NCBI GenBank assembly: GCA_002189035.1
Contig: CM007991.1
Span: forward strand, 2,666,001 to 2,730,000
Reading direction: 5' to 3'
DNA: 64,000 nt
Source: Utricularia gibba
Lineage: Eukaryota; Streptophyta; Magnoliopsida; Lamiales; Lentibulariaceae
How positions within the stretch are numbered: the first letter of the stretch is position 1; the number at the start of each line of letters is the position of its first letter. Positions 50,540-62,063 of the stretch are shown piece by piece. The translations under genes and the position numbers were made by a program. Below the pieces are notes generated by a model. That model was not told the DNA's origin. It made no database searches and worked only from the letters and a program-made list of their open reading frames with translations.

Positions 50540-53500
50540 TCATCGCCTTCGCATTCCACGACCCCGACCACGGAATCCACCAGGACCTCTACCCATGGAA
50601 CGAGCTGCAGCTTCTCCTTGTGCACTCTCAGACTGTTGATGATGTAGATTGACCACGTGAAAAACAGGGTTCCAGGATGTAAAACTGACTGGGGATAGTC
50701 ATGATAGGGAGAGATACACAGTTACCTTGGGGTTTTTGACAGTTTCGTCAACACTCAAAACAAGGCACGCAGCTTCAGTGGCTGCGTTTATGGCGTTAAT
50801 CTGAAGAAATAACGGGTATGTAAGAAAATGGGGATGGTTAAGGCAATAGCTAGATTGCATGATACCTTAACAACCGCTGGCTCCCAGACAAAGTTAGCAA
50901 ATGAATCGGCAATGCCACCAGTATTTATGTCCACTCCATAATTCGCACCTTCGCCTGTAGGTAAAGGTACGCCAATCTTAGTAACCTTGTATATTAACAA
51001 CATTTGAAAATGATCACAGGAAAACAAATTGATCTACACGTGGTGGTTCTGTTAAGACAAAATCAAAACACTTAGACTGCAAAAGCAGTTAGCATATTAT
51101 CAACTCTTACCAGATGGAAGGGCGTGCTTTTGTCTCAGCTTATTTAGGACATCAGTAGCATCAAAACCAGCATTGTCACATAGTTGCCGTGGAATCACCT
51201 GAAAAGTAAGAACGCAGAAGAATTAGGTGTCCCAGAAAAATTCAATGTGATTGATTTCCATGCGAATTCTTAAGAACATGTTACAAAAACTGGATTGTCC
51301 CCAAGATAAAAGTGGGTATATGCGAACATCTTGAAAAAATTACCTCAAGTGATTTTGCATATGAATTTATGAAGAGCTGGGACTTTCCAGCAATGGTCCG
51401 CGAATGCTGCCTCAAGTACCGGCTTATCTCCATCTAAAAATAAATCCTTTTAAGATCAAGCTGCAACGTGGAACATCTGAACATGAAGATTTTGAAAAGA
51501 AAAAAAAGATTCGCACATCAATAGCACCACCACCGGCAACAACAGTAGAGTTCTTCAACGCTCTCCTAACAATCATAATAGCATCATGCAGACTTCTCTC
51601 TGCCTCCTCGATGAACTATAATCATGAAGAAAAAACTGTAAAAATTTGTTCCTAAGGTGAAAAAACAGAACAGAAAATAGAGTTCAATACAAAGACAATA
51701 AAGAACCTGATCCGCTCCACCACGAAGTACAATTGTAGCAGTACGTCCAGATGGGCAGCCACTAAATATATTAAACCTCTCGTTTCCAACTTGCCTCTCT
51801 TCAAATACATCACAAGACCCAAGAACCTTTCACGTAGAGATGAATTTCGGACGCTCACGTTCATCATATTTGTTAAAAACTTCCATATGGAACTCAAGGA
51901 ACCTATCAAATCAAGAGATTAATACCTCTTCAACTACATTGTTCACTGTTGTTTGCACAGTACCACCAGTAGCTGCTGCAACTCGATGCAGATCCTCTTC
52001 AGTGACACGTCCAGCACAAAATATATCACGATCTGCAAAATACTACAAATGCCACAATAGCCTCAGTCAGAGGGTTCATTCCTTTATATTTTTTCACATG
52101 CCCAATTACAGGAAGTGTATCTAATTTGCAATAGGACAACGAGAAAATTGAATGACAGAATAAGCGAATTAAACCATGTGCAACAACAAATGCAAAAGAA
52201 GCACCTGAGTTGCCAGGTCACCAATAGCAAGTCGTGACAGAACAACCTTCGCTCCACTATTAACACATTTATCTAACTTATCATAAATTATATTCCATTC
52301 CGCATCAACAATGGACTGATACTGCAATGGATCTGACAACCTGTGATAATGCAATTAATTACTATAAGAAACAACTCGTAGAGAAGCAGCAAAACACCGT
52401 GAAAAACACTTGGAATGTGATATGATGTTACTGTATCTAACCGAATCTCTGCATTTTCTTTCTCTGATTTTAACTCGAGTTCAATATTGAGCAGAAGTAT
52501 CTTGGGGCTCAAGAATTTTTTAGGTTGTTGCTCAAATCCAGCATACGAAAATGTCTTTTTGAATGCAACGCCATTCACAAGAAAAGAATCCCTCATGGTG
52601 CCACCAGGAACCTGCATACCCATAGAGCAACAGCAGCTGGTTTAGAAAGATGAGGTATGAATGTGAAATGGAGTGTAGACAAGCCAAAGACAACAAGAAT
52701 ACCTTCTTAATTCCAATCATGTTTAACCTATCGTCATTACCAATAGCAAGAACTGCATCTACAACCATGGTTGAAAAGAACTCCTTCTCTCCACCAATTA
52801 GCTTTGAAGATAATGTAGTTGCAGCACATTTGGCCAGCAAACTTTTCTTTTCTTCCAAACTTTTCCCCTCTATGGTAACAGCTATTTCCTTGATCTTCTC
52901 TATGGCCTGTTATTATGACATAGCAAAAAATGTAATAGTCCTAGAACAGACATAGCTCTAAAAATGATCTACCAAGCGTGACGCTGTTCGGTAGCTTCTT
53001 ATGAGGTTTTGAGGGTGGACTCCATCTTCAATAAATGGCTTTGCTTCCTTAAGGAATTCTCCAGCAAGCAGAACAACTGTAGTAGTCCCGTCACCAACCT
53101 GAAAAAAGAACAAACAGCTGATTTTTTAATTTTCATAAATGGAGAAGCAATCATTCCAAACAAGAAAACCTCAAAAGTTCGTTTTTTTTAAGATTAAAGA
53201 ATCAAACTAGACTACATCAAGTACTACCCTATGTTGATCCAAGGGAATACCAACAGATCAAAATTCTTAAAAAGCTAACACACCTCAGAATCTTGGGATT
53301 TGGCTATATCGACAAGAATCTTTGCAGCGGGATGGACAATGTCAAGAAGCTTCATGATAGTTGCACCATCATTTGAAATTGTAGTATTACCCTTCTCATC
53401 ATGAATCAACTTATCCATCCCCCGGGGGCCAAGAGTAGTTCGGACAACATCAGCAACAGCCACACAGGCATTTATATTACTCACCAACTGCGCTTTCCCT

Positions 53501-53990
53501 TGGGATGTGTCTGTGCCTTCTTTGAGCAATATGATTTGCGGTTGCTATTTTCAGAAGGATTCAACAAAAGAAAAAAAAAAACGCCATTTGATTCAGCATC
53601 CAGAAAAATATTAATAAAAAATAAGTGAACAAGAACCATCATGTAATGAAAAAAAAGGCCCAAAAAGTTGTCAATAGCACTGACTCCGTGAATTCCAGCT
53701 ACCCATTCTCATATTTCTTTACCTTAGATGGGCTTCGCAACTTCGTAGTAGAAAGACTACGCTGGTAACGATTGAAACCAGTAATGCTGCGCACCCCAAG
53801 TATCTTAAACTTTAAATATACTAAGAATAACTACCAGCTATTCCAATAGATCCCAAAATCAAAATGGATCGAGAAGCCAAAATTCCATTCATATGTTTAA
53901 CGCGGCGTCAAAGAAACCCCATCCCATGGAGACCAAAATACAGAACACGGAAATATGCAGAGAGATCGAGCTCACCAGCATGGCTGCCAT
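50540..53990 (-). CDS. CCT7: CCT chaperonin subunit eta (CCT7)
   Basis: CCT7 is one of the eight subunits of the cytosolic TRiC/CCT ring that folds actin, tubulin and other proteins with ATP. The first coding exon (53976-53990) encodes only MAAML; the next starts [19 protein letters not shown]. Key motifs are [33 protein letters not shown] and, across an exon boundary, the ATP-site [13 protein letters not shown]. The apical domain includes [20 protein letters not shown]; the return of the equatorial domain has [17 protein letters not shown] and [18 protein letters not shown]. The C-terminus is Gly/Arg-rich ([17 protein letters not shown]), as usual for the eta subunit. The stop is at 50540-50542, about 290 bases from the LEUNIG stop on the other strand. 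The exons I joined read through without errors. Confidence 0.94.
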
Positions 53991-54135
53991 TGTTCGAAGC
54001 AAGTATCAGAGCTTCTGAAGAACGGAGGGTGCGGGAGAATGCTCTAGGGCTTAAGAGCTGGTCGCAATACAGGGCGCGAAGGCTTGCTTACAAAGAACAG
54101 AATGAGCTGAAACCTGAAACCATACTGAACGGAAG

Positions 54136-54169
54136 TGGGCCAAATGATTTGAGAAGCCCTAAAGGCCCA
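54136..54169 (-). promoter_or_regulatory. Site II motifs upstream of CCT7
   Basis: TGGGCC at 54136-54141 and GGCCCA at 54164-54169 flank an AAGCCCTAAA stretch, about 150-180 bases from the CCT7 start. This site II pattern is typical of housekeeping genes in plants. Confidence 0.55.
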
Positions 54170-54448
54170 ATAAATCCCCATATTTTTCCACAAATGAATA
54201 TTCAAATAATATTTGTAAAACATACCCCTAACTAACAAAGAAGATACTAGAATATTCCAAGTAATGTAAGAAGATGCAAGTAGAATGTAAATTGTCCAAG
54301 TAATGTAAGAATATGGTAAAGGATTCGTTATCTTGGTTTAATCTAATTATCTTATTGCAAATACCTTCGGGATCCATAATTATCAAATTTACATTAAATA
54401 TTTAGAAAAATATAGTAAAATAGTAACACATACACGTGCTTTGTCTAA

Positions 54449-54830
54449 GATCATAAATCAAAACACTATTACAGTAGTTGATAAGTTTTACACAAAAATT
54501 ATCAATAAAAATAAAAAGAGCTACAAAAGTCTTCATATATTGTACTTTGGACAATTTATAATCGAATAAATGAAAAACGCTTTAGACAAACTGAGTGCTC
54601 TTCAATAAAACTACGCGAAAAAGTATAATTTATGAATTATCAATATATATGAGTATGAGAAATCAATATTTTTTATAAATTAAGTTGGCATGAATGAATA
54701 AGTAATCCATTGGATGTTTTACAAAATTATACAATATAAGTTTTTTTTTTTCAAAAAATTTATAAATATAGCTAGATATATCTAGCTTTATTTTAAAAAA
54801 ATAATGATCATAAATCAAGACACTATTACA
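54449..54830. repeat. Pair of 25-base direct repeats 357 bases apart
   Basis: The 25 bases at 54449-54473 and those at 54806-54830 differ at one position only. They start GATCATAAATCAA and end ACACTATTACA. The enclosed DNA is AT-rich and noncoding. Confidence 0.85.
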
Positions 54831-56015
54831 TCTCCACAATATCCAAAAAAAAATGGGAATCTTGATAATGTGTTGAGGTGGGCATTTATAGGAGAGGTTG
54901 AATGTCTTGTTGGAAAAATATCTGGATAGATATTTTGTTGATGAGGCATGGCTAAGATCCTGAACCCTATATTTCCATAAAATATCTTAACAAATCTGGA
55001 TGTGATTGTTGGAGTAGATCTTTTCAAATCTTCAAATTACTTGGGGTCAATGTTTGAGCTCTAAATTGGTGCATTTTAATGTCCAAAATTATTGGGCTTT
55101 GATTGTTCTCATCTTCATCCAAAAATATCTTAAAAATTAATTTATAAAATATGTATTTTCTGGAATTAAATTAATAAAAAAACATAGATGAAAATTTTAA
55201 AAAATAATATTTTTGTATTATATCTTTGGTCGGGGAGACGAAGGATAAATATCAAAATTGGAGGTGTATTTTCTCGTCATCCGCAAATTCAACAAGGCTT
55301 TCATCGTCGCGAAATCTCAGCTGGATTGCCTCCTCGTTGACTTGGTGGGCAGTTGACTTTGTAGCATAACTGATATTGGAATTTTTAGTGCAGCTAATAT
55401 GAAATTCGTGGCTTACCTTTTGTTTTCTTTTGGGTATGAATTTGTAATGGCTTCGCTCATCTGTTGCCCGTCTTTTCAAATTTTACTCCTTTGAACTGGG
55501 AGCTCACGGAACATGAAGGCCAATTGGAGGATGAAATGGGTTTTTGAGTTTTGAGTGAGTTGGAGTCTGTATTATGTAGGCTCCTGTGCTATGGATTCTG
55601 CATAACTGAGTTGATAAGTTTTTTTTTTTTCTACTGTATGTTCCCAAGTGTTCATTTGTGGTAATAATTTTCGGTTGTGAAGCTTAATTTTTAATCGGTG
55701 CTATCAGATGAGTAGTTATGTCTTCATTGCTGCGTATTATACATGGAAATGCCACAATCTGGAGCTGGGGATTTGCTTGACATCATTTAGCTTTTGTCAG
55801 GATGAGAGGGCCACGACATCTTGTTGAAGTTACGGAAGGCTGGGAGGCGGTGAGGTTTTCTGTGAGATGGATGTTTGTATTGGTTGATATGTATACTATG
55901 AAGAAAAATATTTTCCATGCTTTCTATCAGTGGAGTGCGGTCCGTGGAACCTGATGGCCAGTAGGGTTCTGTCACTTGGTAGCAAAAGCAAACAACTCAC
56001 GTCTCTTTTTTACTT

Positions 56016-57675
56016 ATGGAGAATAATCATAGCAATGATGAACATGTAATTGACATTGTTGGTAGAAGTGATGCATCTTCATCAAGCTCAACTCATGCAA
56101 TCAATGGCGGGTTGGAGGAGCAATCTAATGAATTTCATTCATCTTCTAGTTCAGGAAGCCCTGTTTTTGAGCAAAGTAATGAATTTCAGTCATCTTCTAG
56201 TTCAAGAAGCCCTGTTTATGAGCCACCAGTCATTTTATCTGGGTTGGAGGAGCAGACTACAAGGGATAACTTGTCCCTGGCACGAGGTGGAAATAGCCAG
56301 GGCCGGCAAAGGAACACATTAAAGTCTGCTTTGTGGATATCACTGGATATATTGCTGAATGTGAGCCAGATTATTGCTGCCATTATCATTTTATATTTGT
56401 CAAAGAATGAGAAACCACGAGCACCTTTAAGAATTTGGATTTGGGGTTATGCCTCCGGCTGTTTTGGAATTCTCCCTCTTCAATTTTGGCGCTTTAAACA
56501 ACGAAACGTGGGCTCTGAACAGGATTCAACTCAAGGCCATGTCAGTCGGAGTAGTAGTGATATTGGCCCCTTTACAGGGAGAATCCGAGAAGGGGAAGAT
56601 TTCACCGATCTAGGTACCACTGATGCTGATGGTCAAGTCACTCCAAATCCAAGGTATTACCATTTTATTTCTTTCTAGCCCTTCCTGATTGTTGCATCAA
56701 ACCCCAGATGCATGTTTTTCAATATGTTGGCTTGCTGCTTTAGCGTCTTCGACTATCCATAAGATTCTTTATCAAGTCTCTGGCATGAAGAATGCTAGGG
56801 ATCAGGCAATTTTTCAATTCCATGATAAGCGATATTCCTTGTTTTGCGGATGCTGGTCATTAAACTGGGAAAAAAACCCCATGTCTACCGATGCTTGATG
56901 CTCTCTCAATGCATATACTTTGGTGTAGAATCAAGGCGTTTGTTGAGTATTGCAAGCTGGCTCTGGACTGCTTCTTTGCTATATGGTTTGTTGTGGGCAA
57001 TATTTGGATATTTGGATGGCACACATCAGCTGCTGAAGCTCCTTACCTGTACAGGTACCAGATGCACTTTTGCAACCATGCTCCCTGACTGAAACTTTTG
57101 TTTACCTTTCCATTTTTTTTCCTTTGCAGGTTGTGTATAGTATTTCTGGTCTTCAGCTGTATTGGGTACGCCATGCCTTTTATCCTCTGTGCCACCATCT
57201 GCTGCTGCCTCCCCTGCCTCTTATCTGTGATGGGGCTTCGAGAAGATTTCCCGCACAGCGGAGCAACTCAGGAGTCAATTAATTCTCTTCCCACTTATAA
57301 GTTCAAGCAGAACAAAGCCAAGAGCATTGCAGGTGCATATGGCATTGTGGCCGCTGGAACAGAAAAGGAGCGTGCTGTCTCCATAGAAGATGCAGTAAGC
57401 TTCATCACTCAAAACCCACCTTACATCCTCACTGCTCATCGGAGCTAACACTTGGTTGGCCTCCTCCCCAGGTCTGCTCAATTTGCCTGTCCAAGTACGT
57501 GAACAATGAGGAACTCCGTGAGCTCCCCTGCTCTCACTTCTTCCACAGAGCTTGCGTTGACAAATGGTTGAAAATCAACGCCTCATGTCCGCTCTGCAAA
57601 ACCGAGGTTGGTGAGACACTTCTTGCTTCGTTGACACAAGCAACCGCACGGCTTCGCCATCGCACACTGCTATGA
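56016..57675 (+). CDS. Membrane-bound RING-H2 E3 ubiquitin ligase (At1g63170-like)
   Basis: This is a predicted E3 ligase with several membrane segments and a C-terminal RING-H2 finger. Exons 56016-56653, 56929-57054, 57130-57394 and 57472-57675 give 410 residues in frame. The Ser-rich N-terminus contains a near-duplicate block (EQSNEF.SSSSS.SPV twice). Membrane segments include ALWISLDILLNVSQIIAAII, then two in LDCFFAIWFVVGNIWIF and IVFLVFSCIGYAMPFILCATICC. The RING reads CSICLSKYVNNEELRELPC, HFFHRACVDKWL and CPLCK, with the C3H2C3 ligands all present. The conserved LPTYKFK stretch before the RING matches the At1g12760/At1g63170 group. The substrate is unknown. The end of exon 1 could also be read into the intron to a stop at 56678, a possible short isoform. 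Confidence 0.88.
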
Positions 57676-58002
57676 ATTCCCTGTGCTGGAAGCAAGAAAC
57701 CAGAGCCTTTCTTTTCAGTTGTGCTGGTGAAAATGATGTACTTATTGTTCCACGAGAAAATCGATTAATAAAAATGGATGGATTGGCAAAGCCGTACTGG
57801 GCCCGTCAATTTGACTAGTGGGCCCATATAGTGATTTTGTGAGAAAAAAGAATTAGTTTTGATGCCGAGCCAAGATCTGGGTTTCGGGGTTTGGAGTTGT
57901 CGTTAACGATGAAGTGGTGAATAATTTGGTATATAATTTTCGATCATCGGTGATGCGATTCAGTTCTATCTCCGGCGGCGAAGAAGGAATTGGGGAATTG
58001 GA

Positions 58003-58256
58003 ATGAATTCAATAGGCTTGGGCTTCGGTGCGGCAAGGGAAGCTGGGGATGTACGATCCTTGTGTAAGCGTTACTTCTCACGATTATCTCCGCGGAAATC
58101 AGGCCTCTGGTTTCCGGCATCTATCTTTGACCTGAACCCTTCTAGGGTTATCGTTCTATTTTTTGTCTTCTAGCCCGAGATTCCTCTCTCTGGGTTCACC
58201 CAAGAGCCATTCTGATGGCATTTCTGTCACTTTTTACGGAAGGAATCGAGGCTTGA
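58003..58256 (+). CDS. Possible small spliced ORF, 47 residues, no known family
   Basis: I do not recognise this product. An ATG at 58003 opens a frame starting MNSIGLGFGAAREAG. A good donor (TTGT/GTAAGC, intron from 58064) and a good acceptor with a pyrimidine tract (TTTTGTCTTCTAG, exon from 58174) keep the frame to a stop at 58254-58256. The second exon encodes RDSSLWVHPRAILMAFLSLF, a mildly hydrophobic end. The preceding sequence looks like a leader, with a GGCGGCGAAG stretch. It may instead be a noncoding transcript or the first exons of a longer gene I cannot follow. Confidence 0.3.
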
Positions 58257-59554
58257 GCACCACGAAGCGTAAGAATCAATTACAAGGGAATTTGGCTTTG
58301 GCATATTCCGTATACCATTCAAGAGGAAATAAAACACTAGAACTTTTGCAAATGAAGTCATAGGTAGTGTTCACGACTTGCCTTGGCTGTACATTTTTCT
58401 TGATAGAAAAAGTGGTGAAACTTGAGTGCTTTCACATCACAGTGCAGTGTAACAGGGCACCCCTTTTGTATTGAGAAAATTTGGGCATTTTCTTTCTGAT
58501 ACTTGGCCTCTTAGGTTTCAAACTGTTTCATTTCAATTCATCCTCGATGTATGTAGCTGCATTTGATTTTTGGAAGTGTGCATCTCTGAATTTGAAATTA
58601 GGGCTCATGAGGCATAACAAGAGCACAACAATTCTTAGAATTTTCCTTTCTGTAGGCATAGGGTGATTGGAGAAATGGAATTGTGTTTTTTTTTTTTTGG
58701 TGTGGTGTGGTGTAATGAGCCACGTTTGTGGTTGGTCAATGTTAGATGTGAATGCAGTTAATTCACTTTGTACTACTGATCTTGCAGCTTTTGATGAACT
58801 TGGAGTGGGGTCTGGTCTCCTTGTCACGGCAAAGCAAAGCTAGCTGTGAATTGTATGTAAGGTTCTTTCCTTCCTTTTTTTTTTAAAAAAAATTCACCTG
58901 AGTTTTCTTTTATTTTTCCCCTTCTTTTGGCGTGTATATCTCCTCTACAGTTCTGACACTTTTTAAAGGCATTTCATGTACCGGTGGTTGGTCCTTTTAA
59001 ATCTAGAAAATGTACATTCTAAATTCTAAAACTAAGAATTAGAACGTGAACAAATACTGTGTAATAAAACCACATTGGGAACCCCCATGCGTGTAATTAA
59101 AGTTCAACCAATCTAATTCTCTTTATTCGGGATGTTTGTGAATGTAGGTTTTCGTGGTTCATGATGTTGTATTTCAACAAACTAATTCATGGAGCACTGA
59201 TGATTGACTGTTGATTAGGGAAGAGTGTGGTGGGATGCAAGTACACTATGCAGAGGTGTATGCAGGCAATTCTGCTCTAGCTGTCATCTACCATATTCCC
59301 ACATCTTCTTCTCTTGGTGTTTAGCTACCAAGGGTTTCATCTCTTGGATTGGGAATGTATGTAGGTAGGTGTTGTTTTGCCTTGTTGGCTATTGATTACA
59401 ATGAGTGTGGTGGAATCACTCAGTAATATTATCATGCCATGAAAACACGAATTCTTGCTGCCTGTACCAAAATTACCCCTTAAAGCTGCCCCCGTACGAC
59501 CAACCATACTTGCATTCCAATTCAAACAAGAGACCATTTCCAATGCACATATCT

Positions 59555-59582
59555 TGTGTGTGTGTGTGTGTGTGTGTGTGTG
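59555..59582. repeat. (TG)14 microsatellite
   Basis: Fourteen TG dinucleotides in a row in noncoding DNA. Confidence 0.95.
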
Positions 59583-60966
59583 GTGCAGATTCGTTCACAT
59601 GTTGCATAAGACGCTAAATACAAAAAGGGGGGCGTTGTCTGGTTGTCTTTGAGAAGACGTTGGAGGAGTGTGGGTGTTGTTAAGCCCAGAGCAAAGGGTG
59701 TTGGGGATATGGATGGAATATGGTGACACAAACAAGTGAGTGGTAATAAAAGGGGTGAGGGTGTGGGGGGGTCGACTAAGTAATTGCGTGAAGATGATGC
59801 ACAACTAACCTGGCGAGATGGGAAAGTTTATTAAATTGCAGTTACCCTAAAAAGACATGCCTGGCTGGCCCGACGTCCACTCCTCTCAGAATATGCTGAA
59901 GCCATTCCTCCATTCCCAGGCAGGGCTTACTTACTCTTCTTACTGCCAGACTAATATCCTAGAACGAGTGCACAACATGAGCTTAACACAGAGTGACCTC
60001 CTTATCATGAAATTTAAACTACAACCAGGAGAAGTGTTTAGGGGACACTTTTTTTTTTATCTGTAGCAGAAAGTTGGGTAGCGGGGGTGGCGGAAAAAGG
60101 AGGGCATCTTACCCTGATGCACTCACTCACAGTGAGATGCGTCCGTGGGCGAGACTCCCATCCAGGAAAAAAGGAACACATGAGCTTCAAAGAATAGCAA
60201 CCAGAGAAGCCACGTAGATGGGGAGGGCGTTGGCACGGGTTACTCATCAGAAAAAGGATGGATGGGTAGGTCATTGTATTTGGATTCGTTGGCCGTTCCA
60301 GATCAAGTGGTGTTAGATTGGAGAGTGTGGAATAGCTTCAGTGAAGACTGGGAAACCCTAAGGCGGGTAGGTAAACGGAAAAGACTGCAGTTTAGGTCTG
60401 GCTGTGCATTGTTTTCTTTAGGCCAGTTTAGATTATTTTTGAATGTTTTTGTTTATTGGTGGGATGATCATGCTACCCAAAAATCTTATCAATCACGCAC
60501 AAAATTAGGGTTTCTCGGCTGGGGGGTGGGGGTGGACCCCCCAAAGAAATCCCATTTTTTTACCGGCTCGTACGCGCCAATAGAGAAGCGGTGGTGAGTG
60601 CGTGGGGACCACCTCTCGACAACTGCAGTGACGTACACCATGCCGCTTGTCTGAGACGCGTGCATCCCACTCTCCCCTCCCGGCGCGTGGCTAGGGCTTT
60701 CTGAGCGAGGCCCAGATATGGCGTATCCTGATTGGATAACAGTTGCTTTCTCTTTCTTCACTTTCTACGATGCGTACGGATGCTGTTTTCTATTGTATTT
60801 GTTTTTCTTTTTCTTCTGTACTAGCGACACAGAAATGGGTGTGGAAAAGTTGCATTGGTATTTGTCCACAGTAAAAAGAAACAATTTGGATTAGTGTTTA
60901 CGCACAACCACTCCTGTCCACTCAGTCTCCTGTCTCCATTCCCCCTCCTTTCTTTTTCCCTCCTCC

Positions 60967-60990
60967 TCTCTCTCTCTCTCTCTCTCTCTC
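60967..60990. repeat. (TC)12 tract in the probable EMF1 leader
   Basis: Twelve TC repeats inside a longer pyrimidine-rich stretch about 1.1 kb before the EMF1 start codon. Such CT/GA repeats are common in plant 5' UTRs and are bound by GAGA-binding BPC proteins. Confidence 0.9.
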
Positions 60991-62063
60991 CACTTCTTCT
61001 CTCTACTTGCGATTTTTCTCCAGACCTAGAAGAAGTGGCTTCTAGGGCTTTTGATCCGATGACCAATCCCCTTCCATAAAACCTTCTTCTGTGGAAGCTC
61101 TACGGAACTCGGGCTTGTCTACTTGATGCGTCTTTTGAGGAATTCTTTTTCTTTTCTTGATGGGCTGGTGAGTTAGGCAAGTACTGATCTCGGGATTCCG
61201 GTGGTCAGAGGTTAGTTCTGTTGTTGTTCACTGTTGTTGATTATCCGAGATGGGTCGGTTTGATTGGTTTTGGAAATGGTGATTACTTTGTGAAGCTGCG
61301 GTAAAAACGGAATCTTGGGTGTCAAATCTGATGATTAGAGATGCTTATCTGAGTTTGTTTTGGAGTATTCTGGCCTTTGGTTTTGCTGGTTTACTGTCAG
61401 GTTGCTTTCCCTTTTTCTTATTTATGTATTTTAGCTAAATGGGTTTTTTGCCTATTTAAAAAAAATAACAAAAAAGTGGCGTTTTCATTTTCTTTGTTTT
61501 TCCTTTGAGTTTCCTCTTCTCTTGTTTTCCGGTTCCCTATAATTTGAAGTAAAGTTGCGAGCTTTAGTTGTTTCAGATGTGGTTACTTCTTGTGAAGTTG
61601 ATGAAGTGAACAGTTGTACTTCAATGGAACCCTAATACATTTTTATTTTACACTGATTTTGATAGGTATGGCTTAGTTCACAATCTTTTGTGCACGCCGA
61701 CTCAAATCTCAGATGCTGGTTCACTGTATTTTAGTTCAGAGGTGAAGGAGAGATTTTGATTTTCATGAAACCCTAAATTCACTTGACCTAATATTTGTTC
61801 CTCTTTGGTGCTCGCTTTACCTCTATCTCCCACCGTTGTGATCCTATAGATGCTAAAGATTACGACTGGGTTATTTTTGTTGTTGTCTTGTGTTGATACT
61901 CGAATAGGGTTTTCTCGACAGTCGATTACATTTCAGTTGGCAAGCATTGGATTGCTTTGCAGTCTAATATCACTTAGCTTGCCACTCTTGTCAGATTTGA
62001 GTTTTGCGAGCTCAGTTCTCACGAACCAATGTTTTAATGGGAACTGTAGTTTCCACATTCTAA

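Larger units (their letters stand above)
53991..56015. other. Divergent, mostly AT-rich region between CCT7 (-) and the RING gene (+)
   Basis: The CCT7 promoter side has site II motifs. From 54240 to 55250 the DNA is strongly AT-rich with short repeats and no coding sequence. From about 55270 to 55990 the base composition rises again and is probably the leader and promoter of the RING gene. Confidence 0.5.
57676..62063. other. Large region without a recognised gene, up to the EMF1 start
   Basis: This holds the RING gene 3' UTR, a possible small spliced ORF at 58003-58256 and about 3 kb of mixed DNA with TG, T and CT repeats. From about 60900 on it is probably the EMF1 leader, with pyrimidine-rich sequence and at least one likely intron. 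Nothing between 58300 and 60900 resembles a known protein. Confidence 0.5.

Noticed and set aside
55252-55479. Minus-strand open frame of 75 codons upstream of the RING gene
   Set aside because: It has no recognisable family and lies antisense to the probable RING leader.
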